This document shows, one piece after another, positions 36,162 through 48,134 of a stretch of 64,000 nucleotides of DNA. The notes under the pieces were generated by a model. It searched no databases. It was not told the origin of the DNA and saw nothing but the letters and a program-made list of their open reading frames with translations. The position numbers and the translations under genes were made by a program. Position 1 is the first letter of the stretch. The number at the start of each line of letters is the position of its first letter. Source of the stretch: Candidatus Alistipes merdigallinarum (GTDB lineage Bacteria > Bacteroidota > Bacteroidia > Bacteroidales > Rikenellaceae); NCBI GenBank assembly GCA_019119305.1, contig DWXH01000021.1, positions 62,001-126,000 of the forward strand, written 5' to 3'.

Positions 36162-37493
36162 ATGAAAATTGCGATAGTCGGTAGCGGATATGTCGGATTA
36201 GTCTCGGGTGTCTGTTTTTCGGAAATGGGAGTCGAAGTTGTCTGTATTGACAAAGACACGGATAAAATCGAAAAACTACGCAAAGGACTAGTCCCCATCT
36301 ACGAACCCGAGCTCGACACGCTGATCCGCAAAAATATGGCAGCCGGTCGATTGAGTTTCGAAACCAATTTGCCGTCAGTCATAGATACGACCGATATCGT
36401 TTTTATTGCAGTCGGCACACCATCGTCCGGCGACGGAAGTGCCGATTCGAGTGGAGTCCTTGCCGTAGCCCGAACATTCGGGGCTTCGATTTCTCGCTAC
36501 ACCTTATTGGTTACCAAAAGTACCGTACCGGTCGGAACATCCGTCCGGATCAAAGCCGTCGTCAACGAAGAGTTACAACGACGCGGCGTGGCAGTCCCGT
36601 TCGACGTCGCATCGAATCCCGAATTTTTGAAAGAGGGCAATGCCATCAAAGATTTTATGAGTCCCGATCGTGTAGTCGTCGGAACAGAGAGCGAACGGGC
36701 CAAAAAGTTGATGAGCAGACTCTACCGTCCGTTTTTACTGAACAATTTCCGAGTCATTTTCATGGATATCGCTTCGGCTGAAATGACCAAATACGCCGCT
36801 AATTGCATGTTGGCCACACGCATCAGTTTCATGAACGACATCGCGAACCTGTGCGAACGTGTCGGAGCCGATATCAACATGGTCCGGCGGGGTATCGGAA
36901 GCGACCCCCGTATCGGCCGAAAATTTCTCTACCCAGGGTGCGGCTACGGCGGTTCCTGTTTCCCGAAAGATATCAAAGCCCTGATCCATACGGCAAAAGA
37001 GGTAGGATATCCGCTGCAGATACTCCATGCGGTAGAGGAGGTCAATGAACGGCAAAAACGTATTCTTTTCGACAAATTGATGCACCATTTCGGGAACGAC
37101 CTTAAAAGACGTCGCATTGCATTATGGGGCGTCGCATTCAAACCCGAAACGGACGACATCCGCGAAGCCCCTTCGATGACACTGATCGAACTGATTCTCG
37201 AAGCAGGAGGTGAAGTCTCCGTTTATGATCCGGTCGCTATGGAAGAATGCCGACGTAAATGGGGCGACCGGATCCGATACGGATCCGACATGTACGATAC
37301 CGTAACCGATGCCGATGCACTGCTACTGGTCACCGAATGGAAGGAGTTCAGGCTCCCTTCATGGTCGGTTGTAGAACGGCTGATGCGGACACCTGTACTG
37401 TTCGACGGCCGCAATATTTATGACCGGAACGATTTCAAAGAGAGCCGTATCACCTATTATTGTATCGGCAACCGATCCGAAAAACAAGATTAA
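36162..37493 (+). CDS. ugd: UDP-glucose 6-dehydrogenase
   Basis: NAD-dependent enzyme making UDP-glucuronate from UDP-glucose in two oxidations. The 443-residue product has the Rossmann motif VGSGYVGLVSGVCFSEMG, the substrate region NPEFLKEG, the catalytic Cys segment PGCGYGGSCFPKD, and the C-terminal UDP-binding domain (WGVAFKPETDDIREAPS). Normal length. Divergent from the WecA-like and export genes, it probably supplies a glucuronate precursor to the same surface polysaccharide; that link is inferred from position. Confidence 0.95.
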   Translation: MKIAIVGSGYVGLVSGVCFSEMGVEVVCIDKDTDKIEKLRKGLVPIYEPELDTLIRKNMAAGRLSFETNLPSVIDTTDIVFIAVGTPSSGDGSADSSGVLAVARTFGASISRYTLLVTKSTVPVGTSVRIKAVVNEELQRRGVAVPFDVASNPEFLKEGNAIKDFMSPDRVVVGTESERAKKLMSRLYRPFLLNNFRVIFMDIASAEMTKYAANCMLATRISFMNDIANLCERVGADINMVRRGIGSDPRIGRKFLYPGCGYGGSCFPKDIKALIHTAKEVGYPLQILHAVEEVNERQKRILFDKLMHHFGNDLKRRRIALWGVAFKPETDDIREAPSMTLIELILEAGGEVSVYDPVAMEECRRKWGDRIRYGSDMYDTVTDADALLLVTEWKEFRLPSWSVVERLMRTPVLFDGRNIYDRNDFKESRITYYCIGNRSEKQD

Positions 37494-37510
37494 TCTCTAT
37501 ACAGGTAGAT

Positions 37511-37554
37511 AAGAAAATAGGCCGTCCACAAAAATCTGGACGGCCTATTTTCTT
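37511..37554. terminator. Bidirectional intrinsic terminator
   Basis: An 18-bp perfect stem (AAGAAAATAGGCCGTCCA with its complement) and an eight-base loop, with A and T runs at the outer ends, lies between the convergent ugd and barrel-protein genes. Confidence 0.92.
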
Positions 37555-37587
37555 GTACAGGACAGTTCGTTCGATCACGATTATCGA

Positions 37588-38220
37588 TCAAAAGCAAAGA
37601 CCCAAACGAAATCCGAAATTATTCAACTGATCCATTTTATCCTGCATGATCGTCCCCTGATTGGTCGCATAACTGTAATAAAGCGCCGCATGGAATCCGA
37701 GACGAGTCTGAGTAAACGGCCGGATTTGTACCCCCAACTCCGGCGACATGTAAAATCCCCATGTCTGCTCGTATGATTGCAGAATATAAAAATCGGATGA
37801 TATCCGTGCATAGTTCGCCCCGAGTTTCATAGCAACGTAGGGTTCGCACATACTTCCGGTAAGGAAACGATACCGTCCCGTAACCCCAAATGGAACCTGA
37901 TACAGAGAATGTTGCTGATCAGTTGTAACAGCAGAAGAGGCATTAATAAAAATCGTTCGCCGGGAAACATACTCGTTATTGGTATGATAGGCGAGGAACG
38001 CACCTATACCAAAATTACACGGGAAATAGTACCCGCCTTCGAAATTCATCCCCCAGCCACTCGATTTATCGACAAAACTCGCTCCGAGCGGCACATTGTA
38101 CTGCCAGTCTATATTGAGGTACATATCGGGGTTGTTTTGAGCTTGACTCAACGCCGGACAAAACGACAATGCGGCAACAGCAACGCTCCATCCGATCAAT
38201 TTTTTCCTTATATTTTTCAT
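37588..38220 (-). CDS. Small outer-membrane beta-barrel protein
   Basis: A 210-residue protein with a signal peptide (MKNIRKKLIGWSVAVAALSF, cleavage near SQAQ) and alternating hydrophobic/polar strands rich in Tyr, Phe and Gly, ending in GFRLGLCF, a barrel-like terminus. This is the pattern of an eight-strand OmpW/OmpX-type barrel. No function is readable. I chose ATG 38220 over the ATG at 38232, as the signal peptide begins there. It lies 37 bp after the DUF4136-type lipoprotein gene on the same strand. Confidence 0.75.
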   Translation of the reverse strand: MKNIRKKLIGWSVAVAALSFCPALSQAQNNPDMYLNIDWQYNVPLGASFVDKSSGWGMNFEGGYYFPCNFGIGAFLAYHTNNEYVSRRTIFINASSAVTTDQQHSLYQVPFGVTGRYRFLTGSMCEPYVAMKLGANYARISSDFYILQSYEQTWGFYMSPELGVQIRPFTQTRLGFHAALYYSYATNQGTIMQDKMDQLNNFGFRLGLCF

Positions 38221-38257
38221 AGTATCAAACATTTTACATAAATGAATACACCTCGTT

Positions 38258-38905
38258 TTATTCTACATCCCGTATCAAATAAGAGGACTGGACAAAAGAC
38301 TGATCGATGGCCCTGACAGTAAGTGTTGTGTTAAAGGAATTCGATCCGCTGAGCAAACCGCTCAAAAAAGAGTTCCACACGACAGGCAGTTTACGTTCGG
38401 CACCTGAACCAGGATCGGCCGTGAGGTCGACCATATCGGTAAGCAACGATCCTACGCTATATGTATAGACAACCGGATAGGGATAGTACCAATCGGTCCA
38501 ATCCCCCCAATATCCGGGCCACCAATATCCGGGATAGGCGTTCCACCAATAGGGTGAATTGTAATAGCCGACAAAATAGGAGTCGCTCTGAATATAGCTG
38601 ATCTGCAAACCGAGATCGGCTTCCCCTTTATCGACAACTCGAGTATATCCGAAGGCATTCATATTGTCGGCATAGGTCTCCAAAATAACTTCGGCATCGC
38701 TTCCAGTCCAATACTCCGGAGTCTCCTTATCACCAATAATCATGATGCTGTCCGGCATGTAATAAGTGAAGTAATTGTTAAAATCCGCAGTCGTGTCGTA
38801 ATTGGTAAAGACCAAGAAATCGCTACTGAGCTCACCCAAATCGGGATCTCGCCGACAAGCGACCAACGCAAAAGCGGCCATCAAAATGTAGATTGATTTT
38901 TTCAT
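38258..38905 (-). CDS. DUF4136-type lipoprotein
   Basis: A 215-residue lipoprotein: MKKSIYILMAAFALVACRRD has a lipobox (LVAC, Cys17). The mature part has the pattern of DUF4136 proteins (DFLVFTNYDTTADFN, GYTRVVDKGEADLGLQISY) and a very Trp/Tyr/Pro-rich central segment (about 120-145: YWWPGYWGDWTDWYY). Function unknown. The following barrel gene is 37 bp downstream, and together they may form an envelope pair. Confidence 0.8.
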   Translation of the reverse strand: MKKSIYILMAAFALVACRRDPDLGELSSDFLVFTNYDTTADFNNYFTYYMPDSIMIIGDKETPEYWTGSDAEVILETYADNMNAFGYTRVVDKGEADLGLQISYIQSDSYFVGYYNSPYWWNAYPGYWWPGYWGDWTDWYYPYPVVYTYSVGSLLTDMVDLTADPGSGAERKLPVVWNSFLSGLLSGSNSFNTTLTVRAIDQSFVQSSYLIRDVE

Positions 38906-39050
38906 GCTTTTTATGGTTTAATAATTGGTTTTTGAGGCGATCGAACGCAACTCCTCCCGAAGAGATCAAAATTCGTTCCATAAGTATGCGTCGCCTTCCA
39001 CGAGTAGGAAATTCGATAATCAATCGATCCATTTCGGAAAATAAAAGCAC

Positions 39051-39082
39051 AAAAAAAGCGACTTGCAAAGATTGCAAGTCGC
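39051..39082 (-). terminator. Intrinsic terminator after tRNA-Ser
   Basis: On the minus strand an 11-bp perfect stem (GCGACTTGCAA / TTGCAAGTCGC) with a three-base loop is followed by seven T. It begins four bases after the tRNA 3' end, so it should end the tRNA transcript. Confidence 0.92.
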
Positions 39083-39085
39083 TTG

Positions 39086-39174
39086 CGGAAAGTGGGGGAT
39101 TCGAACCCCCGGTACCAGTTACCCAGCACGGCAGTTTAGCAAACTGCTGGTTTCAGCCACTCACCCAACTTTCC
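39086..39174 (-). tRNA. tRNA-Ser (anticodon GCU)
   Basis: An 89-nt class II tRNA. The acceptor stem GGAAAGT pairs with ACTTTCC, followed by discriminator G. The anticodon stem-loop GCAGT-TTGCTAA-ACTGC shows anticodon GCT (complement of 39138-39140). The extra arm is long, as in serine tRNAs, and the T arm reads CGGGGGTTCGAATCCCCC in part. CCA is not encoded. It lies 129 bp downstream of prs on the same strand and has its own terminator. Confidence 0.97.
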
Positions 39175-39303
39175 TTCCTTCGAAAGGAGCGCAGCTCAAA
39201 TCGGCTACAAAACTAAACTATTTTTGCGTAAAAGCAAAATTTTTCCGGATCAATACTCCGCCTTTATGCACTTCGCCGGATTGAAGATCCGCCCTTCTTT
39301 ACT

Positions 39304-40245
39304 CTAAAATATAAATTTCGAGCTGATCTCCTTATAATCATGAACCCGTTCGATCACATCGGCGAAAATATCGGCCACCGACAGTACGGTAAACTTCGAG
39401 GTATCTTCGGTCTTTTTAAGCGGAATCGTATCGGTCACGATAACCTCCGAAAGCGCACTCTTATTGATGCGATCGTAAGCTGGACCCGACAATACGGGAT
39501 GCGTTACGGCAGCCCGGACACTCGCTGCGCCCAACTCCTTGAACATATCTGCTGCCTTCGTTATGGTCCCTGCCGTATCGATCATGTCGTCCATGATGAT
39601 GATGTTCCGATCCTTCACATCACCGATAGCCGTGATTTTCCCCACCACATTAGCCTTTTCACGCTGTTTGTGGCAGATGATCATCGGCGCATTCAAATGC
39701 TGCGAATAGGCATTGGCCCGTTTGGCCCCCCCCATATCGGGTGCTGCAATCGACAGATTTTCGATGTTGAGGTTTTTGATATAAGGTACGAAAATACCGC
39801 TCGCATAAAGATGATCGACCGGAATATCGAAAAATCCCTGAATCTGATCGGCATGAAGGTCCATCGTCATGATCCGGTCGACACCTGCCGCACGCAACAG
39901 ATTGGCAACCAACTTAGCCCCGATCGAGACTCTCGGACGATCTTTCCTGTCCTGTCTTGCCCAACCGAAATAGGGCATTACGGCGATGACACGATGGGCC
40001 GATGCCCGATGAGCTGCATCGATCATCAACAGCAGCTCCATCAAATTATCGGCAGGCGGAAATGTCGACTGAACGATAAATACCGTACATCCGCGGATGC
40101 TTTCGTCGTAAGCGGGTTGGAACTCCCCGTCGCTGAATTCGAGCACTTGAGAATTGCCCAAACTGATTCCAAAATTGGAAGCGATTTTCTCGGCCAGATA
40201 GCGAGAACCCCGACATGAAAAAATCTTAATCTTATGAATTGCCAT
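39304..40245 (-). CDS. prs: Ribose-phosphate pyrophosphokinase
   Basis: Makes PRPP from ribose 5-phosphate and ATP for nucleotide, histidine and tryptophan synthesis. The 313-residue protein has two phosphoribosyltransferase-fold halves with WARQDRKDRPRVSIGAK (ATP/flexible-loop region), TMDLHADQIQGFFDIPVDHL-like segment (divalent cation site) and the PRPP loop IIMDDMIDTAGTI. Normal length. It has a -7 box at 40273-40280 and appears to share a transcript with the downstream tRNA-Ser. Confidence 0.97.
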   Translation of the reverse strand: MAIHKIKIFSCRGSRYLAEKIASNFGISLGNSQVLEFSDGEFQPAYDESIRGCTVFIVQSTFPPADNLMELLLMIDAAHRASAHRVIAVMPYFGWARQDRKDRPRVSIGAKLVANLLRAAGVDRIMTMDLHADQIQGFFDIPVDHLYASGIFVPYIKNLNIENLSIAAPDMGGAKRANAYSQHLNAPMIICHKQREKANVVGKITAIGDVKDRNIIIMDDMIDTAGTITKAADMFKELGAASVRAAVTHPVLSGPAYDRINKSALSEVIVTDTIPLKKTEDTSKFTVLSVADIFADVIERVHDYKEISSKFIF

Positions 40246-40272
40246 GATCTGAAGAGTTGTTCATTCGTGCAC

Positions 40273-40280
40273 AAATGTAC
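40273..40280 (-). promoter_or_regulatory. Putative -7 box (TACATTTG) of prs
   Basis: TACATTTG on the minus strand 28 bases before the prs start. Confidence 0.55.
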
Positions 40281-40369
40281 GCCATTTTCATGAAAAACAT
40301 AGGGAATGTCTGTAACTTTTTCGTAATAAATGATCGAGAAACCTTTTTATTGAGATTTTTCCGATTTCT

Positions 40370-40987
40370 CTATCCGATTTTATGCTCTCTATACCAGATT
40401 TCCAGACACTCCCCGATATAGTCGAGAATCTCCTCCCGCCCCTGACGTTTTTCCGATGAGGTTCTGAACACAGGCGGCAACTCACTCCACGTCTCCCGCA
40501 AAACACGGGCAAAACGTGCGATATTCGACGAGGTTTTGTCTGCCGACTGTTTGTCGCATTTGGTAAAAATCAGACTGAACGGGACACCTTGTTCTCCAAG
40601 CAGTTGAATAAATTCCAAATCGATCTTTTGCGGTTCGAGCCGGGAATCGATCAATACGAACAGCGAAACCATATTTTCCCGCTGCAACACATAATCGGTT
40701 ATCAGACGCGAAAAAGCCCCCCGCTGATCCTTCGATACACGGGCATATCCATATCCGGGGAGGTCAACCAAATACCATGCGCCATCGATCTTGAAGTGAT
40801 TGATCAACCGGGTTTTACCGGGTGTAGCCGATACCTTGGCAAGCCCCGGACGATCGGTCAACAAATTGATCAGAGAGGATTTACCGACATTCGACCTGCC
40901 GATAAATGCAAATTCGGGCAACGAATCTTTCGGACACTGCTCCAACTTCTGGCTGCTGACGGTAAATACGGCAGAACGAATATTCAT
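40370..40987 (-). CDS. engB: Ribosome-biogenesis GTPase EngB (YihA/YsxC)
   Basis: TRAFAC-class GTPase needed for 50S subunit assembly. The 205-residue product has G1 GRSNVGKSSL, the switch-I Thr in ATPGKTRLI, G3 VDLPGYGYA and G4 TKCDK, in the order typical of YihA. I start at ATG 40987 (MNIRSAVFTVSS), where homology begins; an in-frame ATG at 41017 would overlap the upstream antiporter stop. It follows the antiporter by 26 bp on the same strand, so co-transcription is likely. Confidence 0.95.
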   Translation of the reverse strand: MNIRSAVFTVSSQKLEQCPKDSLPEFAFIGRSNVGKSSLINLLTDRPGLAKVSATPGKTRLINHFKIDGAWYLVDLPGYGYARVSKDQRGAFSRLITDYVLQRENMVSLFVLIDSRLEPQKIDLEFIQLLGEQGVPFSLIFTKCDKQSADKTSSNIARFARVLRETWSELPPVFRTSSEKRQGREEILDYIGECLEIWYREHKIG

Positions 40988-41013
40988 GATACAATGTTTA
41001 AGATCGGTTCGAA

Positions 41014-42474
41014 TCATTCATCGACCGACTGGCTATGGGAGATAATCATCAACTTATCATTCAGGAAAATATGCGAACTCCCGTTCGGGATAAAAAACGC
41101 TCCATCCCGTTTGACCGCAACTACCAATTCATCATCTGGCAACGGAAGGTCCATCAGCCGATCCCCCTTGACCAACATATCGGCCGTAACAGGCATTTCG
41201 GAAAAGGTGGATTTGATCTCGGCCGGAAGTTCCTCGAAATGAAATTTTTTCCGTCCCGCTTCGGGATTTTCGTCGACGAGTTTCAGTTTCTGGGCCATGT
41301 AGTTGACCGTCGTCCCCTGCACGAGCAGCGAAACGATCGTAATGAAAAACACCGTATTGAAGATGAACGAGGCATTATCGATTCCCGCGGTCAACGGATA
41401 GGTCGCAAAGATAATCGGGACAGCTCCGCGCAATCCGACCCATGAGACATAGGTTTTCGCCCGATTGCTGATTTTCCGGAAAGGAGCCAGACACAGAAAC
41501 ACCGTAACAGGACGGGAGATCAGGATCATGACCGCTGCGATCAACAATCCGATCCATGTAACAGGCAACAGCTCATTAGGATTGACCAGAAGCCCGAGTG
41601 CCAAGAACATGACCAGTTGAGAGAGCCACGCCGTCGTATCGAAGAAGGATCCGATACTACGGTAATGGGGCATTTTGCTGTTCCCGATAACCAGTCCCGC
41701 AATGTAGACAGCCAAATAACCGTTCCCTTTGATCAAATCGGTGAATGAAAAGACAAAAAAGACACACGCCAACAGCAATACCGAATAGAACGACTTATTG
41801 TCGCTGTTCAACCGATTGATAAACAAGAGGGCCAACCGGCCGAGCAAGTACCCCGAGATCGCACCGATGGATATTTGCATGAACAACGTGAGAATGGATT
41901 GGCCGAAACTCATTCCGCCCACCTGAATCACCTGAATGAAAAGGATTGTGAGGATATTGGCCATCGGGTCGTTGCTCCCGCTCTCGAATTCGAGCATCGG
42001 ACGCAAATTTTCCTTTAATTTAAGCCCTTTTGAACGAAGGATCGAAAACACCGATGCCGAATCGGTAGAGGACATCACAGCTGCGAGCAGCAACGACTCA
42101 TACAACGTCAATGAAAATTGGGGGAAAAGATAGCGTGTGATCAGATATATCGCACCTCCGGTCAGAAAGGTTGTGAGCATGACACCGACCGTAGCCAAAA
42201 CGATACCGGGACCGAGAACCGGACGGATTTTGCTGAACTTGGTATCCATACCGCCCGAAAAAAGGATAACGCTCAGAGCAACCATACCGATAAACTGGGC
42301 GGCAATCGGGCTGTTGAACTGAATGCCGAGTCCGTCACTTCCGAAAAGCATACCGACCCCAAGGAACAGCAACAAAACCGGAACACCGAATTTATGTCCT
42401 GCTTTCCCTGCAAAAATACTCACAAACAACAAAACCGCTCCGACCAACAGGATATTTCCGGCATCCAACACCAT
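41014..42474 (-). CDS. Potassium/proton antiporter (CPA1, NhaP2/CvrA-like)
   Basis: Inner-membrane antiporter of 486 residues. Twelve or so hydrophobic segments (about 1-395) include the ion-site region SSTDSASVFSIL and EFESGSNDPMANIL, which fits CPA1 exchangers. A C-terminal cytoplasmic TrkA-C/RCK_C domain (about 405-486, ending LNDKLMIISHSQSVDE) is typical for NhaP2-type K+/H+ antiporters. Its -7 box is at 42554-42561. Confidence 0.9.
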   Translation of the reverse strand: MVLDAGNILLVGAVLLFVSIFAGKAGHKFGVPVLLLFLGVGMLFGSDGLGIQFNSPIAAQFIGMVALSVILFSGGMDTKFSKIRPVLGPGIVLATVGVMLTTFLTGGAIYLITRYLFPQFSLTLYESLLLAAVMSSTDSASVFSILRSKGLKLKENLRPMLEFESGSNDPMANILTILFIQVIQVGGMSFGQSILTLFMQISIGAISGYLLGRLALLFINRLNSDNKSFYSVLLLACVFFVFSFTDLIKGNGYLAVYIAGLVIGNSKMPHYRSIGSFFDTTAWLSQLVMFLALGLLVNPNELLPVTWIGLLIAAVMILISRPVTVFLCLAPFRKISNRAKTYVSWVGLRGAVPIIFATYPLTAGIDNASFIFNTVFFITIVSLLVQGTTVNYMAQKLKLVDENPEAGRKKFHFEELPAEIKSTFSEMPVTADMLVKGDRLMDLPLPDDELVVAVKRDGAFFIPNGSSHIFLNDKLMIISHSQSVDE

Positions 42475-42553
42475 AGTTTTTCCACAAGATTACGATATAC
42501 GACAATTAATCAGACTCATCCCAAGCGTTTCTAAATGCTCTTTCCGTCTGCTT

Positions 42554-42561
42554 CAAAGGTA
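42554..42561 (-). promoter_or_regulatory. Putative promoter (-7 TACCTTTG) of the antiporter-engB pair
   Basis: TACCTTTG on the minus strand 80 bases before the start, with TTGTTG about 19-22 bases upstream at the -33 position. Confidence 0.6.
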
Positions 42562-42582
42562 CGGATTTTATTTCTTGTTACA

Positions 42583-42620
42583 ACAAATATCCCGAGTGAA
42601 GTTTCACCCGGGATATTTGT
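42583..42620 (-). terminator. Hairpin terminator after lacZ
   Basis: A roughly 18-bp stem (ACAAATATCCCGGGTGAA pairing with TTCACTCGGGATATTTGT, one G-T pair), starting 33 bases after the lacZ stop. The following T run is short and broken, so its strength is uncertain. Confidence 0.7.
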
Positions 42621-42653
42621 TCTATATAGACCATTTCCATTCAGTTTCAACCG

Positions 42654-45779
<3,126 letters not shown>

Positions 45780-45784
45780 TCAGA

Positions 45785-45792
45785 CAAAAATA
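45785..45792 (-). promoter_or_regulatory. Putative -7 box (TATTTTTG) of lacZ
   Basis: TATTTTTG on the minus strand 33 bases before the lacZ start, giving it a promoter separate from the upstream paralogue gene. Confidence 0.5.
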
Positions 45793-46124
45793 GATAAAAT
45801 TCGGTTTATTCCAACGCCTCGACTTCAATGATCGACACAATCAACCTTCACGTCGTCCCCAAACCGAAGATTCCGGTCTTATACGACAGTATCCTTTTGT
45901 CACGGTTCACATAATACAAAACAGGGACAAATCCGAATTGATTTTTTCAGGAATCAGAAATCAATCGCAACTAATCCCACTAATAGACACCGGAATCCAC
46001 ACAAAACCGCTTTGTGCCACACGACAAAGACAACATCTCCTGTTTTCGAATCTTCATTACACCCAAAGCACACGATACACGCTCAACTCAACTCCGACCC
46101 GGAACAAACTTTTTATTTTTACAA
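45793..46124. other. Intergenic stretch upstream of lacZ
   Basis: About 330 bases between the two GH2-family genes. Apart from the lacZ promoter at its edge and a weak 8-bp hairpin near 45937-45964, I see nothing; the short frames here show no recognisable protein. Confidence 0.5.
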
Positions 46125-47987
46125 TCACGGTTTTTTAGGAACGACCAGCGGGAAAGATCGCTCGACAATCCGGGTTCCGTTCGGTGCGACATCCGGTTCG
46201 TCGCGATGAGCGATATAGACCACCAAAGTATATTTTCCCGGTTTGACTCCGTCCAACGGAATATCGACCAGAGCCCGCTCCCCTGCGGGAATATTTGCCG
46301 GGGCACAAACTCCCTCCTTGACAATCCGTTTCGCTCCGGCAATAATCGTATAGCCGATCTCGAAGTTTCGCATATTGGCGATTCCGAATCCATTGACAAT
46401 CTCGACGCGTCCAGCTACCGGCCCCTCCTCGATCGAGGTATTTCCATACCCCGGCGACACTTCGCCCGACGCCTCTGCCTGCGCTGCGAAATTCAACGTA
46501 AAACGCCCGTCGGAATCGTTCCTCTCCTGCGGTTTTCCGACCACCATATCGCTGTTCCATTCGGCCCCTGCCTCCTGGTAGATAACCGGGTGCTCCTTCT
46601 CCACCCCCTTGAGTTTAAGATAGGCCTCATAGGTATTATAACCCTGACCGGCCTTGTCCCCCAACGAAAACATCAGCACAGAAGGGTGGTTCTTCGACAT
46701 ATAATACATATTCATCACCCGGTCGACATAGGCGTTGGTCCATACCGTATCGTTGGCCAGCGTTCCGCCTACCGTCCGTTCATTTCCGCTCGCACGGGTA
46801 TCTATGTTCGCACTGTTGCAAACATAAAGGCCATAGCTGTCCGTCAACTCATAGAACCGATCGTTCTGTGGATAATCCGTAATCCGCAGGCAATTAATCC
46901 CCTGTTTACGGAAAGACTCGAAATCCCGCCGAATCGAAGCCTCCTCTTTCGGACAATCGTAATCGACCGCATACAACGTCACGGGATAGCCGTTGATCCG
47001 GAATCCCTTATCGTCATACTCCACCTTGCGAAATCCGATTTTCACCTTCGTATACTCCGTAAAACGGCCTTCGTGCTGCAACCGCAGCGCTATGGTATAG
47101 AGTTTCGGACTTTCGTGGCTCCACGACTGAATATCGGGCAGGTTGGCAAAGAAACGCACGGTATCCTCCGAACGCAGGTAGAAACGGGCATCACGTTTGC
47201 CGTGCGACAGAACCGTACTGTCGTCAGGTGCAATCAGTTCATAGTGAACAAGCACCTCTTTGGGGTTCAACAGATGCGACTTGACAATCGCACCGAAACT
47301 GAACAACGCATTCCCCGCATCATTAAAACGCGTATCGATCACAAAATCCCGAATACGCACCTTCGGCTGGGCGATCACCCGAACCGCACCTTCAATCTGT
47401 GTCCCTTCGGTTTCGATCTGATTCTCCAAAGCCTCCGAAGCCGGATGTGCATAGGCAATCACGGCTATCGTATTTTTCCCATCGGAGACATAACGCGTGA
47501 TGTCGAAATAGGCCGGGGTCTTGGAATCCTCGTGATAACCGACGGGGTGTCCGTTCGCAAAGACATAATAGGCCCGGCTCACGGCATCCAGACGGACAAA
47601 AATCTGGCGATCGATCCATTTGAAGGGCATCGTGAATTCCCGGCGATAGACCGCCGCCCATACGTCGTTTACCTCCCGTTCGGGAACCGTAACGGTCTGC
47701 CATGCCGACACATCCATACCGGGCTGTGTGAGTGTCGAATCGAGATCCACCTGTCCGCTAAAGGTTTTCATCTGCCATTTCCCGTTCAGGCTGCGGATAT
47801 AGAGCGAGTTGGCATCGTCTTCCTGCAAGGCAAGGTTCCGACTGTCGTAACTCATGATCCGCGTACCGGCAGGCTCCCTGCGGAAACTCACTTCAGTCGG
47901 ATCATCCATCATATTTTGTTGTGCCTGTACAACGAACTGTGCAACCAGTCCGCACAAACAAAGTGCAATACAGCGTCCGTATTTCAT
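46125..47987 (-). CDS. LacZ-like GH2 paralogue lacking the catalytic residues
   Basis: A 620-residue protein with a signal peptide (cleavage near VVQAQ) and LacZ layout: jelly-roll (YRREFTMPF, ANGHPVGYHEDSKTPAYFDI), Ig-like domain (about 205-325), partial TIM barrel (325-480) and a DUF4981-like beta domain (520-620). The acid/base Glu is replaced: SLGNEAG of LacZ reads SLGDKAG, with Lys445. HYPN reads [12 protein letters not shown] reads SANIDTRA, and the barrel stops before the nucleophile strand; the C-terminal LacZ domain is absent. Enzyme activity of the GH2 kind is therefore unlikely. The frame is intact over 620 codons. I start at ATG 47987; the longer frame to 48050 has no signal peptide. 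Confidence 0.85.
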   Translation of the reverse strand: MKYGRCIALCLCGLVAQFVVQAQQNMMDDPTEVSFRREPAGTRIMSYDSRNLALQEDDANSLYIRSLNGKWQMKTFSGQVDLDSTLTQPGMDVSAWQTVTVPEREVNDVWAAVYRREFTMPFKWIDRQIFVRLDAVSRAYYVFANGHPVGYHEDSKTPAYFDITRYVSDGKNTIAVIAYAHPASEALENQIETEGTQIEGAVRVIAQPKVRIRDFVIDTRFNDAGNALFSFGAIVKSHLLNPKEVLVHYELIAPDDSTVLSHGKRDARFYLRSEDTVRFFANLPDIQSWSHESPKLYTIALRLQHEGRFTEYTKVKIGFRKVEYDDKGFRINGYPVTLYAVDYDCPKEEASIRRDFESFRKQGINCLRITDYPQNDRFYELTDSYGLYVCNSANIDTRASGNERTVGGTLANDTVWTNAYVDRVMNMYYMSKNHPSVLMFSLGDKAGQGYNTYEAYLKLKGVEKEHPVIYQEAGAEWNSDMVVGKPQERNDSDGRFTLNFAAQAEASGEVSPGYGNTSIEEGPVAGRVEIVNGFGIANMRNFEIGYTIIAGAKRIVKEGVCAPANIPAGERALVDIPLDGVKPGKYTLVVYIAHRDEPDVAPNGTRIVERSFPLVVPKKP

Positions 47988-48061
47988 CTTTCCCAAATTT
48001 AAAAAAATGCGAAGAAATCCGTCGTCCACAAACCTCCCCGCAAAACACACGCCTCAATCTG

Positions 48062-48069
48062 CAAAGATA
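48062..48069 (-). promoter_or_regulatory. Putative -7 box (TATCTTTG) of the LacZ-like paralogue gene
   Basis: TATCTTTG on the minus strand 75 bases before ATG 47987. It lies immediately after the terminator of the malic enzyme gene. Confidence 0.55.
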
Positions 48070-48070
48070 A

Positions 48071-48108
48071 TAAAATAGCTGCCCGGAGAAAATGCGGACA
48101 GCTATTTT
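48071..48108 (-). terminator. Intrinsic terminator after the malic enzyme gene
   Basis: On the minus strand a stem AAAATAGCTG/CAGCTATTTT extended by CCG/CGG with one mismatch closes about an 11-base loop and runs into a T-rich end. It starts about 27 bases after the stop codon. Confidence 0.78.
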
Positions 48109-48134
48109 CCTGTCTTATTCCGGGTTTCACCGGA

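Noticed and set aside
46014..48002. Open plus-strand frame of 662 codons
   Set aside because: It is the exact antisense of the LacZ-like paralogue, has no recognisable domain and a His/Arg-rich composition typical of shadow frames in this codon usage.
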